64,000 nt of DNA from Kitasatospora cinereorecta. GTDB lineage: Bacteria > Actinomycetota > Actinomycetes > Streptomycetales > Streptomycetaceae. Where the stretch lies: positions 186,001 through 250,000 of the forward strand of contig NZ_JAMZDX010000002.1 in NCBI RefSeq assembly GCF_024172095.1, in the 5' to 3' direction. Of this stretch, positions 1 through 8,721 are shown piece by piece. The notes beneath the pieces are model-generated. The model was not told the DNA's origin, did no database searches, and saw only the letters and a program-made list of their open reading frames with translations. Every line of letters begins with the position of its first letter. Positions within the stretch are counted from its first letter, which is position 1. The translations under genes were made by a program, and so were the position numbers.

Positions 1-741
1 GGCGGCGGCGCCGTCGGCGTTGGCGGCCTTGGCGAGCGCGGTGATCGGGTAGTCGTTCACGGCCTTGGCGGCCTCGGGGAAGTCCACACCGTCGATCTTC
101 GCAGCATCGGCCTTCACATCGGTCCGGTACACCAGCGACGCGTCCACCTCGCCGAGCTCGACCTTGGTGAGGGCGCCCTTGACGTCCTGCTCCAGGGTGA
201 CCGGGGTGAGGTTCACGCCGGCGGCCGTCAGCGCGGTGACCGCCGCGGCGCCGCACGGCACCTCCTTGGCGCACAGCGCGGTCTTCACACCGGTGAGGTC
301 CTTCAGCCCGGCGATGTGCTTGGGGTTGCCCTTGGGGACGGCGATCTCCAGGGTGTTGCGGACGAACACCTTGGGGTCGCCGGTCGCCGCCTTGGCGTCG
401 GTGACCGTCTTCATGGTGGCCGGGCTGGCTGCGGCGAACACGTCGGCCGGGGCGCCGCCGACGATCGACTGCGCCAGGGCCGAGCTGCCGCCGAAGTTGA
501 AGGTGACCTTGACGCCGGGGTTGGCGGCCTCGAACTTCTTGCCGAGGTCGGTGAACGACTCCTTGAGCGAGGCGGCCGCGAAGACCGTGACGGTGCCGCT
601 CGGCTTGGGCGCCGAGGACGCCGAACCGGAGGCCGCGGGCTTGGCGGAGTCGCCGCCGGCGGAGCTCGCGCAGGCGGTGAGGCCGGCCGCGAGGGCGAGG
701 ACGGCGGCGGTGGCGGCGGTACGGCGTCTGACGGTGCTCAT
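1..741 (-). CDS. modA: Molybdate ABC transporter substrate-binding lipoprotein ModA (C-terminus cut by window edge)
   Basis: Extracytoplasmic lipoprotein that captures molybdate (or tungstate) and hands it to a ModBC permease/ATPase. On the minus strand the ATG at 741 opens a signal peptide with Arg residues 5-7, a hydrophobic stretch and a lipobox LTAC ending at Cys24. The mature part begins with the ModA-typical TVFAAASLKESF block and contains FNFGGSSALAQSI and a GAPADVFAAA segment, all characteristic of the family. About 247 residues are present; the end, and any modBC genes, lie beyond the left edge. It is divergent from the RNA ligase gene. No ModE box or molybdenum-cofactor riboswitch was recognised upstream. 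Family call is firm; molybdate rather than another oxyanion is inferred from the family. Confidence 0.88.
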   Translation of the reverse strand, partial: MSTVRRRTAATAAVLALAAGLTACASSAGGDSAKPAASGSASSAPKPSGTVTVFAAASLKESFTDLGKKFEAANPGVKVTFNFGGSSALAQSIVGGAPADVFAAASPATMKTVTDAKAATGDPKVFVRNTLEIAVPKGNPKHIAGLKDLTGVKTALCAKEVPCGAAAVTALTAAGVNLTPVTLEQDVKGALTKVELGEVDASLVYRTDVKADAAKIDGVDFPEAAKAVNDYPITALAKAANADGAAA

Positions 742-948
742 GCGGGTTCCTGTTCTGCGAGGACAACGGCGATCATAGTGCCGCATCTGCGGTCGGAAAA
801 TCCGCTGTTTCATCGCACAGGCGAGGGGGTGCGGCCCTGTGTGCCCGCATGTGCGATGGCTCAACCGGAATGGCTCAACCGGAAAAGCGATGGCCCGCGT
901 GGATCGATACCCGCCAGAGTGTCCGGAACACCGAGGAACGGGGGAGAC

Positions 949-2016
949 ATGTCGACACTGCGGGTGACCGCCGAGCGCCTGACCATCCACGAGCACCCCA
1001 ACGCCGACGCGCTGGAGCTGGCCCAGGTCGGCCTCTACCGCGCGGTGGTGGCCAAGGGCGCCTACCGCACCGGCGAGCTGGCGCTCTACATCCCGGAGCA
1101 GGCGGTGCTGCCCGCCGGGCTGATCGAGGAGCTCGGACTAACCGGCAAGCTGGCCGGCGGCAACGCCGACCGGGTCAAGGCGGTCCGGCTGCGCGGCGAG
1201 CTCTCCCAAGGCATCGTCTGCCGCCCCCGCGCGCTGGACGGCGCCGACCTCTCGGCGGCCGCCGAGGCGGGCGAGGACTTCGCCGGACTGCTCGGCATCA
1301 CCAAGTGGGCGCCGCCGATCCCCACCTCGATGAGTGGCGACGTGGAGGCCGCGCCGGACCTGCTGCCCTGGGTCGACATCGAGAACCTCAAGCGCTTCCC
1401 GGGTGTCTTCGAGCCCGGCGAGCCGGTGGTCATCACCGAGAAGCTGCACGGCAGTTGCTGCCTGCTCACCTTCCACGCCGCCACCGGCGAGGTGCAGGTC
1501 TCCTCCAAGGGTATCGGCGCGCAGGGCCTGGCGCTGAAGGAGGACGAGCGCAACCTCTACTGGCGCGCGGTCCGCGGCCATGGCGTCGCCGAGGTGGCGG
1601 CCCGGCTGGCCGAGCGGCTCGGTGCGAGCCGGATCGGCGTGTTCGGCGAGGTGTTCGGCGAGGGCGTCCAGGACCTGGCGTACGGCGCCTCGGCCCGCGC
1701 GGACCGGCTCGGCTACGCGGTCTTCGACGTCTCGGCCGAGATCGACGGGCAGGTGGTCTGGCTGGACGCGGCCGACCTGCTCGACGGCGAACTGCCCCTG
1801 GTGCCGCGGCTGTGGAGCGGCCCGTACGACGAGCGGACCGTGCTGGAGCTGGCCGAGGGCCGGGAGACGGTCTCCGGGCGCGGCCTGCACATCCGCGAGG
1901 GCGTGGTGGTCCGCCCCGCCGTCGAGCGGTACAGCTTCGTGCTCGGCGGCCGGGCGATCGCCAAGGCGGTCGGCGGCGCGTACCTGACCCGCAAGGGCGG
2001 CACCGAGTACGAGTAG
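949..2016 (+). CDS. ATP-dependent RNA ligase, Rnl5 / DRB0094 family
   Basis: Predicted ligase that adenylates itself and joins RNA 3'-OH ends to 5'-phosphate ends, as in Deinococcus radiodurans DraRnl (Rnl5 family). The 355-residue protein has an N-terminal beta-rich region with the opening IHEHPNADALELAQV, which in DraRnl forms an OB-fold module. The nucleotidyltransferase core follows: motif I EKLHGS with catalytic Lys165, then VFGEVFGEGVQDLAYG (motif III/IIIa-like) and EGVVVRP (motif IV). The ATG at 949 is chosen because GGGGAG lies just upstream; the frame stays open far upstream but that part is low-complexity. It stands alone between modA and a P450 gene, with no end-healing (Pnkp/Hen1) partner visible. 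The motif I and IV evidence is strong; the physiological substrate is unknown. Confidence 0.85.
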   Translation: MSTLRVTAERLTIHEHPNADALELAQVGLYRAVVAKGAYRTGELALYIPEQAVLPAGLIEELGLTGKLAGGNADRVKAVRLRGELSQGIVCRPRALDGADLSAAAEAGEDFAGLLGITKWAPPIPTSMSGDVEAAPDLLPWVDIENLKRFPGVFEPGEPVVITEKLHGSCCLLTFHAATGEVQVSSKGIGAQGLALKEDERNLYWRAVRGHGVAEVAARLAERLGASRIGVFGEVFGEGVQDLAYGASARADRLGYAVFDVSAEIDGQVVWLDAADLLDGELPLVPRLWSGPYDERTVLELAEGRETVSGRGLHIREGVVVRPAVERYSFVLGGRAIAKAVGGAYLTRKGGTEYE

Positions 2017-2032
2017 ACCTGCGAGCGGGCCA

Positions 2033-2156
2033 GGCCCTCTCTTCCGGATCGCGTCGGATCAGCGCGCGTCGTTGATGGGCCCCTCCTGCCCGTCGGCGGG
2101 CAAGGAGGGAGCGTGCTCCGGCGGCGGGCGCCCGGCGTGATCCGAAAGAGAGGGCC
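2033..2156. repeat. Nested inverted repeat after the RNA ligase gene, containing a palindromic element found again at 33290
   Basis: Outer arms GGCCCTCTCTTCCGGATC (2033-2050) and its near-perfect reverse complement (2139-2156, one mismatch) enclose about 88 nt. Inside, positions 2076-2116 carry a G/C palindrome (CTCCTGCCCG facing CGGGCAAGGAG). This inner element recurs almost identically at 33290-33329. The outer structure could act as a terminator for the ligase gene. The recurrence points to a dispersed palindromic element of the REP type. Function is not known. Confidence 0.75.
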
Positions 2157-2267
2157 TAACTCCGTTGGGCGCACCGGTCGTTCCGGTGCGCCCTTCTGTG
2201 CTGACGGGTGGTCGGCTAGCGTGGCCGGGTACGCACGCCTGTTCCCGCCACACCGTGGAGGACCACC

Positions 2268-3617
2268 ATGCCGGACACCCGAATCCCGGGGCCGCCCGGA
2301 CTGCCGCTGATCGGATCGATGCTCGACCTGCGGCGCGACGCGCTCCAGGCCTACCGGGACGCCTTCCGCGAGCACGGCGACGTGGTGCGCTTCACCGCCG
2401 GCCCGCCCGGGCTGCGGGCCACCTTCTGGATGGTCTACTCGCCCGAGGCCGCCCAGCAGGTGCTGGCCGGCGAGTCGGCCAATTTCCGCAAGGAGAGCGC
2501 CTTCTACGAGGAGATCCGGCAGAGCTTCGGCAACGGCCTGCTGACCTCGCAGGACGAGGACTACCAGCGCCAACGCCGACTGATCCAGCCGCTGTTCACC
2601 CGCCGCCGGGTGGACACCTACGCCGAGGCGATCGCGGTCGAGGCGGAGGCCCTCGTCGAGCGCTGGGCGGCGGTGCCGGACGGCGTGGTGGAGGCCGCCG
2701 GCGAGATGTCCGGCTTCGCGCTGCGGGCGGTGGCGCGGATCCTGTTCGGCACGGACGTGGAGGAGGCCATCGCCACCGTCCGGGACAACTTCCCGATCCT
2801 GGGCGCCTTCGTGCGAACCCGCGGCTTCTCGCCGCTGCGCCTGCCCCGGCAGTGGCCGCTGCCCGCGCACAAGGAGGCGCTGGCCGCCGAGCAGGCCCTG
2901 TACGCGGTGTGCGACCAGATCATCGCCCGTCGCGGCGACGCCGAGACCGAGGACCTGCTCGGCCTGCTCGCGACCGCCCGCGACGAGGACGGCGGACAGC
3001 TGGACGCCACCGAACTCCGCGAGCAGGTCCTGGTGTTCCTGCTCGCCGGCCACGAGACCACCGCCACCTCGCTCACCTTCGCGCTGCACCTGCTCGGCCT
3101 GCACCCCAAGGAGCAGGAACGGGCCCGCGAAGAGGTCGACCGGGTGCTGGCCGGCGGCCGCCGGCCCACCGCCGAGGACTACAACGCGCTGCCGTACACC
3201 ACCCAGGTGCTGAAGGAGGCGATGCGGCTCTTCCCGGCGGCGCCCGCGATCGGCCGGCGCTCGGTGGCCGAGACGGTCATCGGCGGCGTCACCGTCCCCG
3301 CCGGCTCGGACGTGCTGGTCTCGCCGTACGTCACCCACCGGCACCCGGCGCATTGGGAGGACCCGGAGCGCTTCGACCCGGACCGGTTCACCCCCGAGCG
3401 GGAGGCGCAGCGCCACCGCTACGCCTGGTTCCCGTTCGGCGGCGGGCCGCGGGCCTGCATCGGGCAGCACTTCTCGATGCTCGAGTCGGTGCTCGGACTG
3501 GCCGCGCTGCTGCGGGAGTTCGAGATCGAGGCGGTGGACACCGAGGTCGAGCTCGGCCAGGGCATCACCCTGGAGACGCGCAGCCCGGTGCGGATCAGGC
3601 TCACCCGGCGCGGCTGA
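2268..3617 (+). CDS. Cytochrome P450 monooxygenase
   Basis: Heme monooxygenase of 449 residues. Recognisable P450 features in order: proline-rich start GPPGLPLIG, C-helix QRQRRLIQP, I-helix oxygen-binding motif AGHETT near residue 260, K-helix ExxR (Glu317-Arg320), the PERFDPDRF region, and the heme loop FPFGGGPRACIG with Cys397 as thiolate ligand. The sequence style (SANFRKESAF, long F-G region, FGGGPRACIG) is closer to CYP4/CYP110/pentalenene-oxygenase-like bacterial P450s than to the short CYP105/107 types. The ATG at 2268 follows a GGAGG-containing leader. No ferredoxin, reductase or biosynthetic genes are adjacent, so the substrate cannot be inferred. A strong hairpin follows the stop. 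Confidence 0.93.
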   Translation: MPDTRIPGPPGLPLIGSMLDLRRDALQAYRDAFREHGDVVRFTAGPPGLRATFWMVYSPEAAQQVLAGESANFRKESAFYEEIRQSFGNGLLTSQDEDYQRQRRLIQPLFTRRRVDTYAEAIAVEAEALVERWAAVPDGVVEAAGEMSGFALRAVARILFGTDVEEAIATVRDNFPILGAFVRTRGFSPLRLPRQWPLPAHKEALAAEQALYAVCDQIIARRGDAETEDLLGLLATARDEDGGQLDATELREQVLVFLLAGHETTATSLTFALHLLGLHPKEQERAREEVDRVLAGGRRPTAEDYNALPYTTQVLKEAMRLFPAAPAIGRRSVAETVIGGVTVPAGSDVLVSPYVTHRHPAHWEDPERFDPDRFTPEREAQRHRYAWFPFGGGPRACIGQHFSMLESVLGLAALLREFEIEAVDTEVELGQGITLETRSPVRIRLTRRG

Positions 3618-3630
3618 CGCGCCGTACGGC

Positions 3631-3660
3631 GGCCGGGGCGGTGTGATCACCGCCCCGGCC
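3631..3660 (+). terminator. Strong hairpin after the P450 gene
   Basis: GGCCGGGGCGGTG (3631-3643), loop TGAT, then the exact reverse complement to 3660: a 13-bp G/C stem starting 14 nt after the stop codon. It has no U-tract, as is usual for streptomycete terminators. Confidence 0.7.
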
Positions 3661-3855
3661 GTCCGTCGTTCCGTGACGGTCCGTCAGGCGGTGTGGCGCA
3701 CACACCGGTACCCATTCGAGCACAACCCACCCAGACGCGGGGCAGCTTTTCACATCTTCGGGTGACCACCTCCGGACGCTGAGTAGCGTCCAGCGGCATC
3801 CGAGACCGAAAGCGCACATGCGAGAGGCACATGACCCTCCCGCTCGGAGGCCCCG

Positions 3856-4638
3856 ATGGGAACCATGAACCACTTCAGCTTCGGCTGGCTCACCCCGACG
3901 CTCTCGTACCTCATGGCCTGCGCCGGCGCCGCGCTCGGCCTGCGCTGCACCCTGCGGGCGCTGGCCGCCACCGGCACCGCCCGCCGCAACTGGCTGCTCA
4001 CCGCCGCCGCGGCGATCGGCTCGGGCATCTGGACCATGCACTTCGTGGCCATGTTCGGGTTCTCCGTCGACGGCACCGAACTGCGCTACGACGTCCCGCT
4101 CACCATCCTCAGCCTGCTGGTCGCCGTCCTGGTGGTCGGACTCGGCGTCTTCACCGTCGGGTACGGCCGCCACCGCGGCCGCAGCCTGCTGCTCGGCGGC
4201 CTGACCACCGGGGTGGGCGTCGCCGCCATGCACTACCTCGGGATGGCCGCGGTGCTCATCCACGGCCGGATCACCTACCGGCCCGGCACGGTCGGCCTGT
4301 CCGTCCTGGTCGCGGTCGCCGCTGCCACCGCCGCGCTCTGGGCCGCTGTCACCATCCGCACCATGCTCGCCGCCGGCGGCGCCGCCCTGGTGATGGGCGT
4401 CGCGGTCAGCTGCATGCACTACACCGGCATGGCCGCCGTCCAGGTCCAGATGGAGCCCGCCCGGACCGAACTCGGCGGCGCCACCCCAATGCAGTTCATC
4501 TTCCCGCTGGCGGTCGGGCTCGGCTCCTTCCTCTTCCTCACCTCCGCCTTCGTCGCGCTCTCGCCCTCCGCCCAGGAACGCGCCGCCTACCGCGAGGCCG
4601 GCGAACTCGCCGTCGAGGACCTCCGCCGCGCGGCCTGA
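3856..4638 (+). CDS. MHYT-domain integral membrane sensor protein
   Basis: Seven-helix MHYT-domain protein of 260 residues, a family proposed to sense a diatomic gas or redox state through metal-coordinating His/Met residues. Three MHYT-type motifs sit at helix ends: WTMHFVAM (His62), AAMHYLGM (His126) and SCMHYTGM (His188), separated by hydrophobic segments. No GGDEF, EAL or kinase output domain is fused, so signalling would have to go through partners. The ATG at 3856 has GGAGG five bases upstream; an ATG three codons later is possible. It ends only 70 bp before cvnA of the first conservon in the same direction, so co-transcription and a shared signalling function are plausible but unproven. 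Confidence 0.85.
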   Translation: MGTMNHFSFGWLTPTLSYLMACAGAALGLRCTLRALAATGTARRNWLLTAAAAIGSGIWTMHFVAMFGFSVDGTELRYDVPLTILSLLVAVLVVGLGVFTVGYGRHRGRSLLLGGLTTGVGVAAMHYLGMAAVLIHGRITYRPGTVGLSVLVAVAAATAALWAAVTIRTMLAAGGAALVMGVAVSCMHYTGMAAVQVQMEPARTELGGATPMQFIFPLAVGLGSFLFLTSAFVALSPSAQERAAYREAGELAVEDLRRAA

Positions 4639-4708
4639 CCGCCCGCCCCACCCCCCAGAGCGCCCCGACTCCTGACGCAGCCACCGTCCGTCGAAAGGCT
4701 CACCGCCC

Positions 4709-7201
4709 ATGCGTGCCAGCTCCCGCAGTGGACCCGCGGCGCCGACCACCGCGCGCGGCCCCGCCCGGCCCGGGGCCGGCGGGCCCCGCCGCGGAGCCCA
4801 TGCCGGCCAGCCCGCCCGGGAAGGCTCCCCGCCCGCGCCCGCGCCTGCGGCGGCCGGCGACCCGACCCCGGCCGGCGACTCCCGGGCCCGGTCGCGGCTG
4901 CGGCCGCGCACCGTCCGGGCCAGGATCGTCGCGCTGCTGATGGTCCCGGTGGTCTCGGTGCTCGCCCTGTGGTCCTTCGCCACCGTCACCGCCGCCGGCG
5001 GCGTCTGGGAGCTGATCCGCTACCAGGACGTCGCGACCACCCTGCTCACCCCGCTCGACGCCACCACGGCCGGACTGCAGGCCGAACGCACCGCCGCCGG
5101 CCAGCTGTTCGCCGCCCCCGGCGCGGCCCGGGAGAGCGCCCTGCGGGAGGCCGCCGCCGCCACCGACCGGGCCGCCGCACCGCTCTTCCTCGGCGAGCAC
5201 TACAACCGGGCCGACGCCGAGGGCCTCGGCGCCGAGACCGCCGCCCGGGTCGACGCGCTCGGCGCGGCCGTCGCCGCGCTGCCCGAGCTGCGCAGCCGGA
5301 TCACGGCCCGCACGGTCGGCTGGGACGACGCCTACGCCGCGTACACCGACGCCGTCGAACGGGCGCTGGCCGTCGCCGGCTCGGTCACCGGACTGCAGGA
5401 CCACCGGGCCGCCTCCGACGCCCGGGTGCTGCTGGAATTCGACCGCTCCCGCGAACTGCTCGCCCGCGAGGACGCCCTGCTGCGCTCCGCCCAGGCCGCC
5501 GGCCGCTTCGGCGACGAGCAGCAGCGCGAGTTCACCGCCGCGGTCTACGCCCGGCGGCTCTTCGAGCGGACCGCCGCCGGCGACCTGCGCCCCGCCGACC
5601 GGGCCGCGCTGCAGACCGTCACCGCCGGCCCCGACCACCAGGACCTGCTGCGCATGGAGGACGCGGTGCGCACCGCCGTCGACGGGAAGCAGGCCGCCCT
5701 CGCGGTCGCCGCCGACCGCTGGGCCGCCGCCGAGGACGGGACGGCCCGCGCCCTGCGCGCGGTCGCGACCGACGCCGGCACCGCCGCCGCCCGCCGCAGC
5801 GACCCGTACGCGCTCGGCCTGTTCACCCCGTCCGGCGCGGCGGTCGGCCTCGGCCTCGCCGCGGTGGTCGCCTCGCTGCTGATCTCGGTGCAGATCGGCC
5901 GCGGCCTGGTCACCGAACTGGTCGGCCTGCGCAACGCCGCCCTGGAGCTGGCCGGCCGCACCCTGCCGGCCACCATGCGGCGGCTGCGGGCCGGCGAGGA
6001 GATCGACGTCGATGCCGAACTGCCGCGGGCGGTGCACGGCGAGGACGAGATCGGCCAGGTGCACCGCGCCCTCGGCACCGTTCAGCGGGCCGCCGTCACG
6101 GCCGCGGTGGAACGCGCCGAGGTGCTCTCCGGGGTCTCCGGCGTCTTCGTCAACCTGGCCCGCCGCAGCCAGGTCCTGGTGCACCGCCAGCTCACCCTGC
6201 TGGACGCGATGGAACGCCGCACCGACGACCCGGCGGAGCTGGACGACCTGTTCCGGCTGGACCACCTGACCACCCGGATGCGCCGCCACGCCGAGGGCCT
6301 GATCATCCTCTCCGGCGCCGCCCCCGGCCGGGCCTGGCGCCGGCCCGTCCCGCTGATGGACGTGGTCCGGGCGGCCGTCTCCGAGGTGGAGGAGTACGCC
6401 CGCACCGAGGTCCACCCGCTGCCGCCCGCCGCCGTCACCGGCCAGGCCGTCGCCGACCTCACCCACCTGCTCGCCGAACTGGTCGAGAACGCCACCGCCT
6501 TCTCGCCGCCGCACACCAAGGTGCACATCCGCGGCGAACGGGTCGGCAACGGCTATGCGCTGGAGGTCGAGGACCGCGGCCTGGGCATGGGCCCGGAGGC
6601 GATGGCCGACGCCAACCGGCGGATCGACGCCGCCGACCAGGTCGACCTGTTCGACAGCGACCGGCTCGGCCTGTTCGTGGTCAGCCGGCTGGCCCGGCGC
6701 CACCGGGTCCGGGTCTCGCTGCGGCCCTCCCCGTACGGCGGCACCACCGCCGTGGTGCTGCTGCCGACCGACCTGCTCGACCCCGCCGAGGCGGCCCCGG
6801 CGGCGCCGCAGCCGTCCGCGGCGGTGCCCGAGCCGCCCGCCGTGCCGCCGGCTGTCCCGCTGCCGCGCGCCGCCGCGACCGCCACCGACCAGGAGTCCGC
6901 TCCCGTCCGGGACCCCGCGCCCGCTCTCCCCGAGCTCCCCGAGTCCCCCGAGCTCCCCGAGCGCCCGGCGTTCCCTCCCCGTACCGGCGGCCCGGACGAA
7001 CTGCCGCGCCGGGTACGGCAGGCCAGCCTGGTCCCGCAGCTGCGCGAGGCGCCGCCGCGCCCGGCGCAGCCACCCCGCACCGATCCACCGCCGCCCGGGC
7101 GCAGCCCGGAGGAGGCGCGCGCCGCGATGTCCGCGTTCCAACGCGGCTGGGCGCGCGGCACCGGCCCGCACCGCACCGACGAGCGAGGAGAGACCCGATG
7201 A
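4709..7201 (+). CDS. cvnA: Conservon CvnA: sensor histidine kinase-like protein with nitrate/nitrite-sensing-type extracellular domain
   Basis: Membrane sensor component of a conservon, the streptomycete system compared to a eukaryote-like G-protein-coupled receptor complex. The 830-residue protein has a Pro/Ala-rich cytoplasmic N-terminus (about 1-68), a first membrane helix (about 70-92), a long helical extracellular region of the NIT type, and a second helix (about 380-398). An HAMP-like linker with conserved VFVNLARRSQVLVHRQLTLL follows. The GHKL ATPase domain (about 585-695) shows the N-box ELVENATAFSPP, G1 DRGLGMG and GLFVVSRLARRH. The last 130 residues are a disordered Pro-rich tail ending in the conserved SPEEARAAMSAFQRGW. 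The stop overlaps cvnB (ATGA). The phospho-accepting His box is not canonical, as is usual for CvnA. Confidence 0.92.
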   Translation: MRASSRSGPAAPTTARGPARPGAGGPRRGAHAGQPAREGSPPAPAPAAAGDPTPAGDSRARSRLRPRTVRARIVALLMVPVVSVLALWSFATVTAAGGVWELIRYQDVATTLLTPLDATTAGLQAERTAAGQLFAAPGAARESALREAAAATDRAAAPLFLGEHYNRADAEGLGAETAARVDALGAAVAALPELRSRITARTVGWDDAYAAYTDAVERALAVAGSVTGLQDHRAASDARVLLEFDRSRELLAREDALLRSAQAAGRFGDEQQREFTAAVYARRLFERTAAGDLRPADRAALQTVTAGPDHQDLLRMEDAVRTAVDGKQAALAVAADRWAAAEDGTARALRAVATDAGTAAARRSDPYALGLFTPSGAAVGLGLAAVVASLLISVQIGRGLVTELVGLRNAALELAGRTLPATMRRLRAGEEIDVDAELPRAVHGEDEIGQVHRALGTVQRAAVTAAVERAEVLSGVSGVFVNLARRSQVLVHRQLTLLDAMERRTDDPAELDDLFRLDHLTTRMRRHAEGLIILSGAAPGRAWRRPVPLMDVVRAAVSEVEEYARTEVHPLPPAAVTGQAVADLTHLLAELVENATAFSPPHTKVHIRGERVGNGYALEVEDRGLGMGPEAMADANRRIDAADQVDLFDSDRLGLFVVSRLARRHRVRVSLRPSPYGGTTAVVLLPTDLLDPAEAAPAAPQPSAAVPEPPAVPPAVPLPRAAATATDQESAPVRDPAPALPELPESPELPERPAFPPRTGGPDELPRRVRQASLVPQLREAPPRPAQPPRTDPPPPGRSPEEARAAMSAFQRGWARGTGPHRTDERGETR

Positions 7202-7608
7202 TCGGCACCACCCGCCAGCCCGGAGAACTCAACTGGCTGCTGGACGAGTTGGTATCCCGCGTGGCCCAGGTCCGGTACGCCGAGGTGCTCTCCGGCGACG
7301 GCCTCGCGATGGGCACCTCGGCGGGCCTGGACCGGGAGGACGCCGAGCACCTGGCCGCCGTCGCCGCCGGCTTCCACAGCCTGGCCAAGGGCGCCGGACG
7401 CCACTTTGATGCCGGTGAAGTCCGCCAGACGATGGTGGAGTTGGAGCGCGGCTTCCTGTTCGTGGCAGCCGCCGGCGAGGGCTCCTGCCTGGCCGTCTTC
7501 GCCACCGCGGACGCCGATCTCGGCCTGGTCGCCTACGAGATGGCGCGGCTGGTCCGCCGGGTCGGCGAGCACCTGCACACCGCGCCGCGCGACACCCTCG
7601 GCGGGTGA
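7198..7608 (+). CDS. cvnB: Conservon CvnB: roadblock/LC7-domain protein
   Basis: Roadblock/LC7 fold protein of 136 residues, the class thought to regulate the partner small GTPase (CvnD). Family hallmarks are LNWLLDELVSRVAQV at the N-terminus, LSGDGLAMGTSAGLDREDAEHLAAVAAGF, and the segment ending LVRRVGEHL. The ATG at 7198 overlaps the cvnA stop and the stop overlaps the cvnC GTG, so the four genes are translationally coupled. It is very similar throughout to the second CvnB at 54957, as paralogues within one genome usually are. Confidence 0.93.
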   Translation: MIGTTRQPGELNWLLDELVSRVAQVRYAEVLSGDGLAMGTSAGLDREDAEHLAAVAAGFHSLAKGAGRHFDAGEVRQTMVELERGFLFVAAAGEGSCLAVFATADADLGLVAYEMARLVRRVGEHLHTAPRDTLGG

Positions 7609-8015
7609 GCGCGGTGTCCCAACAGCCGCACCCACAGAGTCCATCGGATCCGTCGCCCGCCCGCTGGTACGACGACGCGGCCGGTCCGATGGTCCGCCCG
7701 TACACGATGACCGGCGGACGGACCCGCCCCGAGCCGGAGTTCGACCTGATCGCCCTGGTGGTGGGCGACGTGGACGTCACCCCCGAGCTGCCGGTCGGCC
7801 CGGAGCAGGCGGCGCTGCTGCGCCTGTGCCGCGCCAACGCGCTGTCGGTCGCCGAACTCGCCGCCGAGACCGACCTGCCGGTCGGCGTGGTCCGGGTCCT
7901 GCTCGGCGACCTGCTGGACGCCGAGTACATCCGGGTCAGCCGGCCCGTCCCGCCCGCCCTGCTCCCCGACGAGCACATCCTCCAGGAGGTCATCGATGGA
8001 CTCCGCGCCCTCTGA
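7605..8015 (+). CDS. cvnC: Conservon CvnC: DUF742 winged-helix-like protein
   Basis: DUF742 protein of 136 residues, the third conservon component, with a helix-turn-helix-like C-terminal half. Recognised from WYDDAAGPMVRPYTMTGGRTRP near the start and the HTH-like block LSVAELAAETDLPVGVVRVLLGDLLDAEYI. It ends with the conserved LLQ/LQEVIDGLRAL tail. GTG start at 7605 overlaps the cvnB stop. Its last 20 bases overlap the start of cvnD. Whether the protein binds DNA or only partner proteins is not settled for this family. Confidence 0.92.
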   Translation: MSAVSQQPHPQSPSDPSPARWYDDAAGPMVRPYTMTGGRTRPEPEFDLIALVVGDVDVTPELPVGPEQAALLRLCRANALSVAELAAETDLPVGVVRVLLGDLLDAEYIRVSRPVPPALLPDEHILQEVIDGLRAL

Positions 8016-8601
8016 GATTCCCCGACTGGCCCTGAAGATCCTGGTCGCGGGCGGGTTCGGGGTGGGCAAGACCACCCTGGTCGGGGCGGTCAGCGAGATC
8101 CGCCCGCTGCGCACCGAGGAGCAACTCACCGCGGCCGGCCGGGGCGTGGACGACCTCGGCGGGGTGGAGCGGAAGACCACCACCACGGTGGCGATGGACT
8201 TCGGCCGGATCACCGTCCGGGACGGCCTGGCGGTCTACCTGTTCGGCACCCCGGGCCAGGACCGGTTCTGGTTCCTGTGGGACGAGTTGGCGACGGGTGC
8301 GCTCGGCGCCGTGGTGCTGGCGGACACCCGCCGGCTGACCGACTGCTTCCCGGCGGTGGACTTCTTCGAGCGCCGCGACATCCCCTTCGTGGTCGCGGTC
8401 AACCGGTTCGCCGGCACCCGGGACTTCCGCCCCGACGAGGTCTCCCGCGCGCTGGACCTGGACGCCGGTACGCCGGTGGTGAGGTGCGACGCACGGCAGC
8501 GGGCCTCCGGCAAGCAGGTGCTGGTGGCGCTGGTGGAGCACGCCTCGACGGTGCACGCGGCCCGGACACCCGTCGATGCGGTCGTCGGCGAAGCACGTTG
8601 A
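7996..8601 (+). CDS. cvnD: Conservon CvnD: small GTPase-like ATP/GTP-binding protein
   Basis: GTP-binding protein of 201 residues, the putative switch of the conservon, expected to cycle at the membrane with CvnA-C. The P-loop GGFGVGKT spans residues 19-26. EIRPLRTEE follows, then a threonine-rich switch I region (KTTTTVAMDFGRI), the switch II-like FGTPGQDRFWF in place of the classical DxxG, and the NKxD-equivalent VAVNRF. ATG at 7996 lies inside the end of cvnC. Only a short interval separates it from the downstream solute-binding lipoprotein gene. Confidence 0.92.
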   Translation: MDSAPSEIPRLALKILVAGGFGVGKTTLVGAVSEIRPLRTEEQLTAAGRGVDDLGGVERKTTTTVAMDFGRITVRDGLAVYLFGTPGQDRFWFLWDELATGALGAVVLADTRRLTDCFPAVDFFERRDIPFVVAVNRFAGTRDFRPDEVSRALDLDAGTPVVRCDARQRASGKQVLVALVEHASTVHAARTPVDAVVGEAR

Positions 8602-8721
8602 CGAACCGTCATCCCGGAACGGCTGTTCCGCATCCGTCCGCCCGCTGTTCGTGCGGTGGACTCCTGGACGTGTGCTGCGCTCGCTTGGCTGTCCGCCGAC
8701 AGCAGGCGAAGGAGTATGTAC

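Noticed and set aside
316..948. Upstream extension of the RNA ligase frame to position 316
   Set aside because: The extra 211 codons are antisense to modA and give low-complexity Gly/Arg protein; a ribosome site and the family-typical start are at 949.
2268..8601. P450 as part of a conservon (cvn loci are sometimes followed by P450 genes)
   Set aside because: Here the P450 lies upstream, is separated by a strong hairpin and the MHYT gene, and is not in the conservon transcript.
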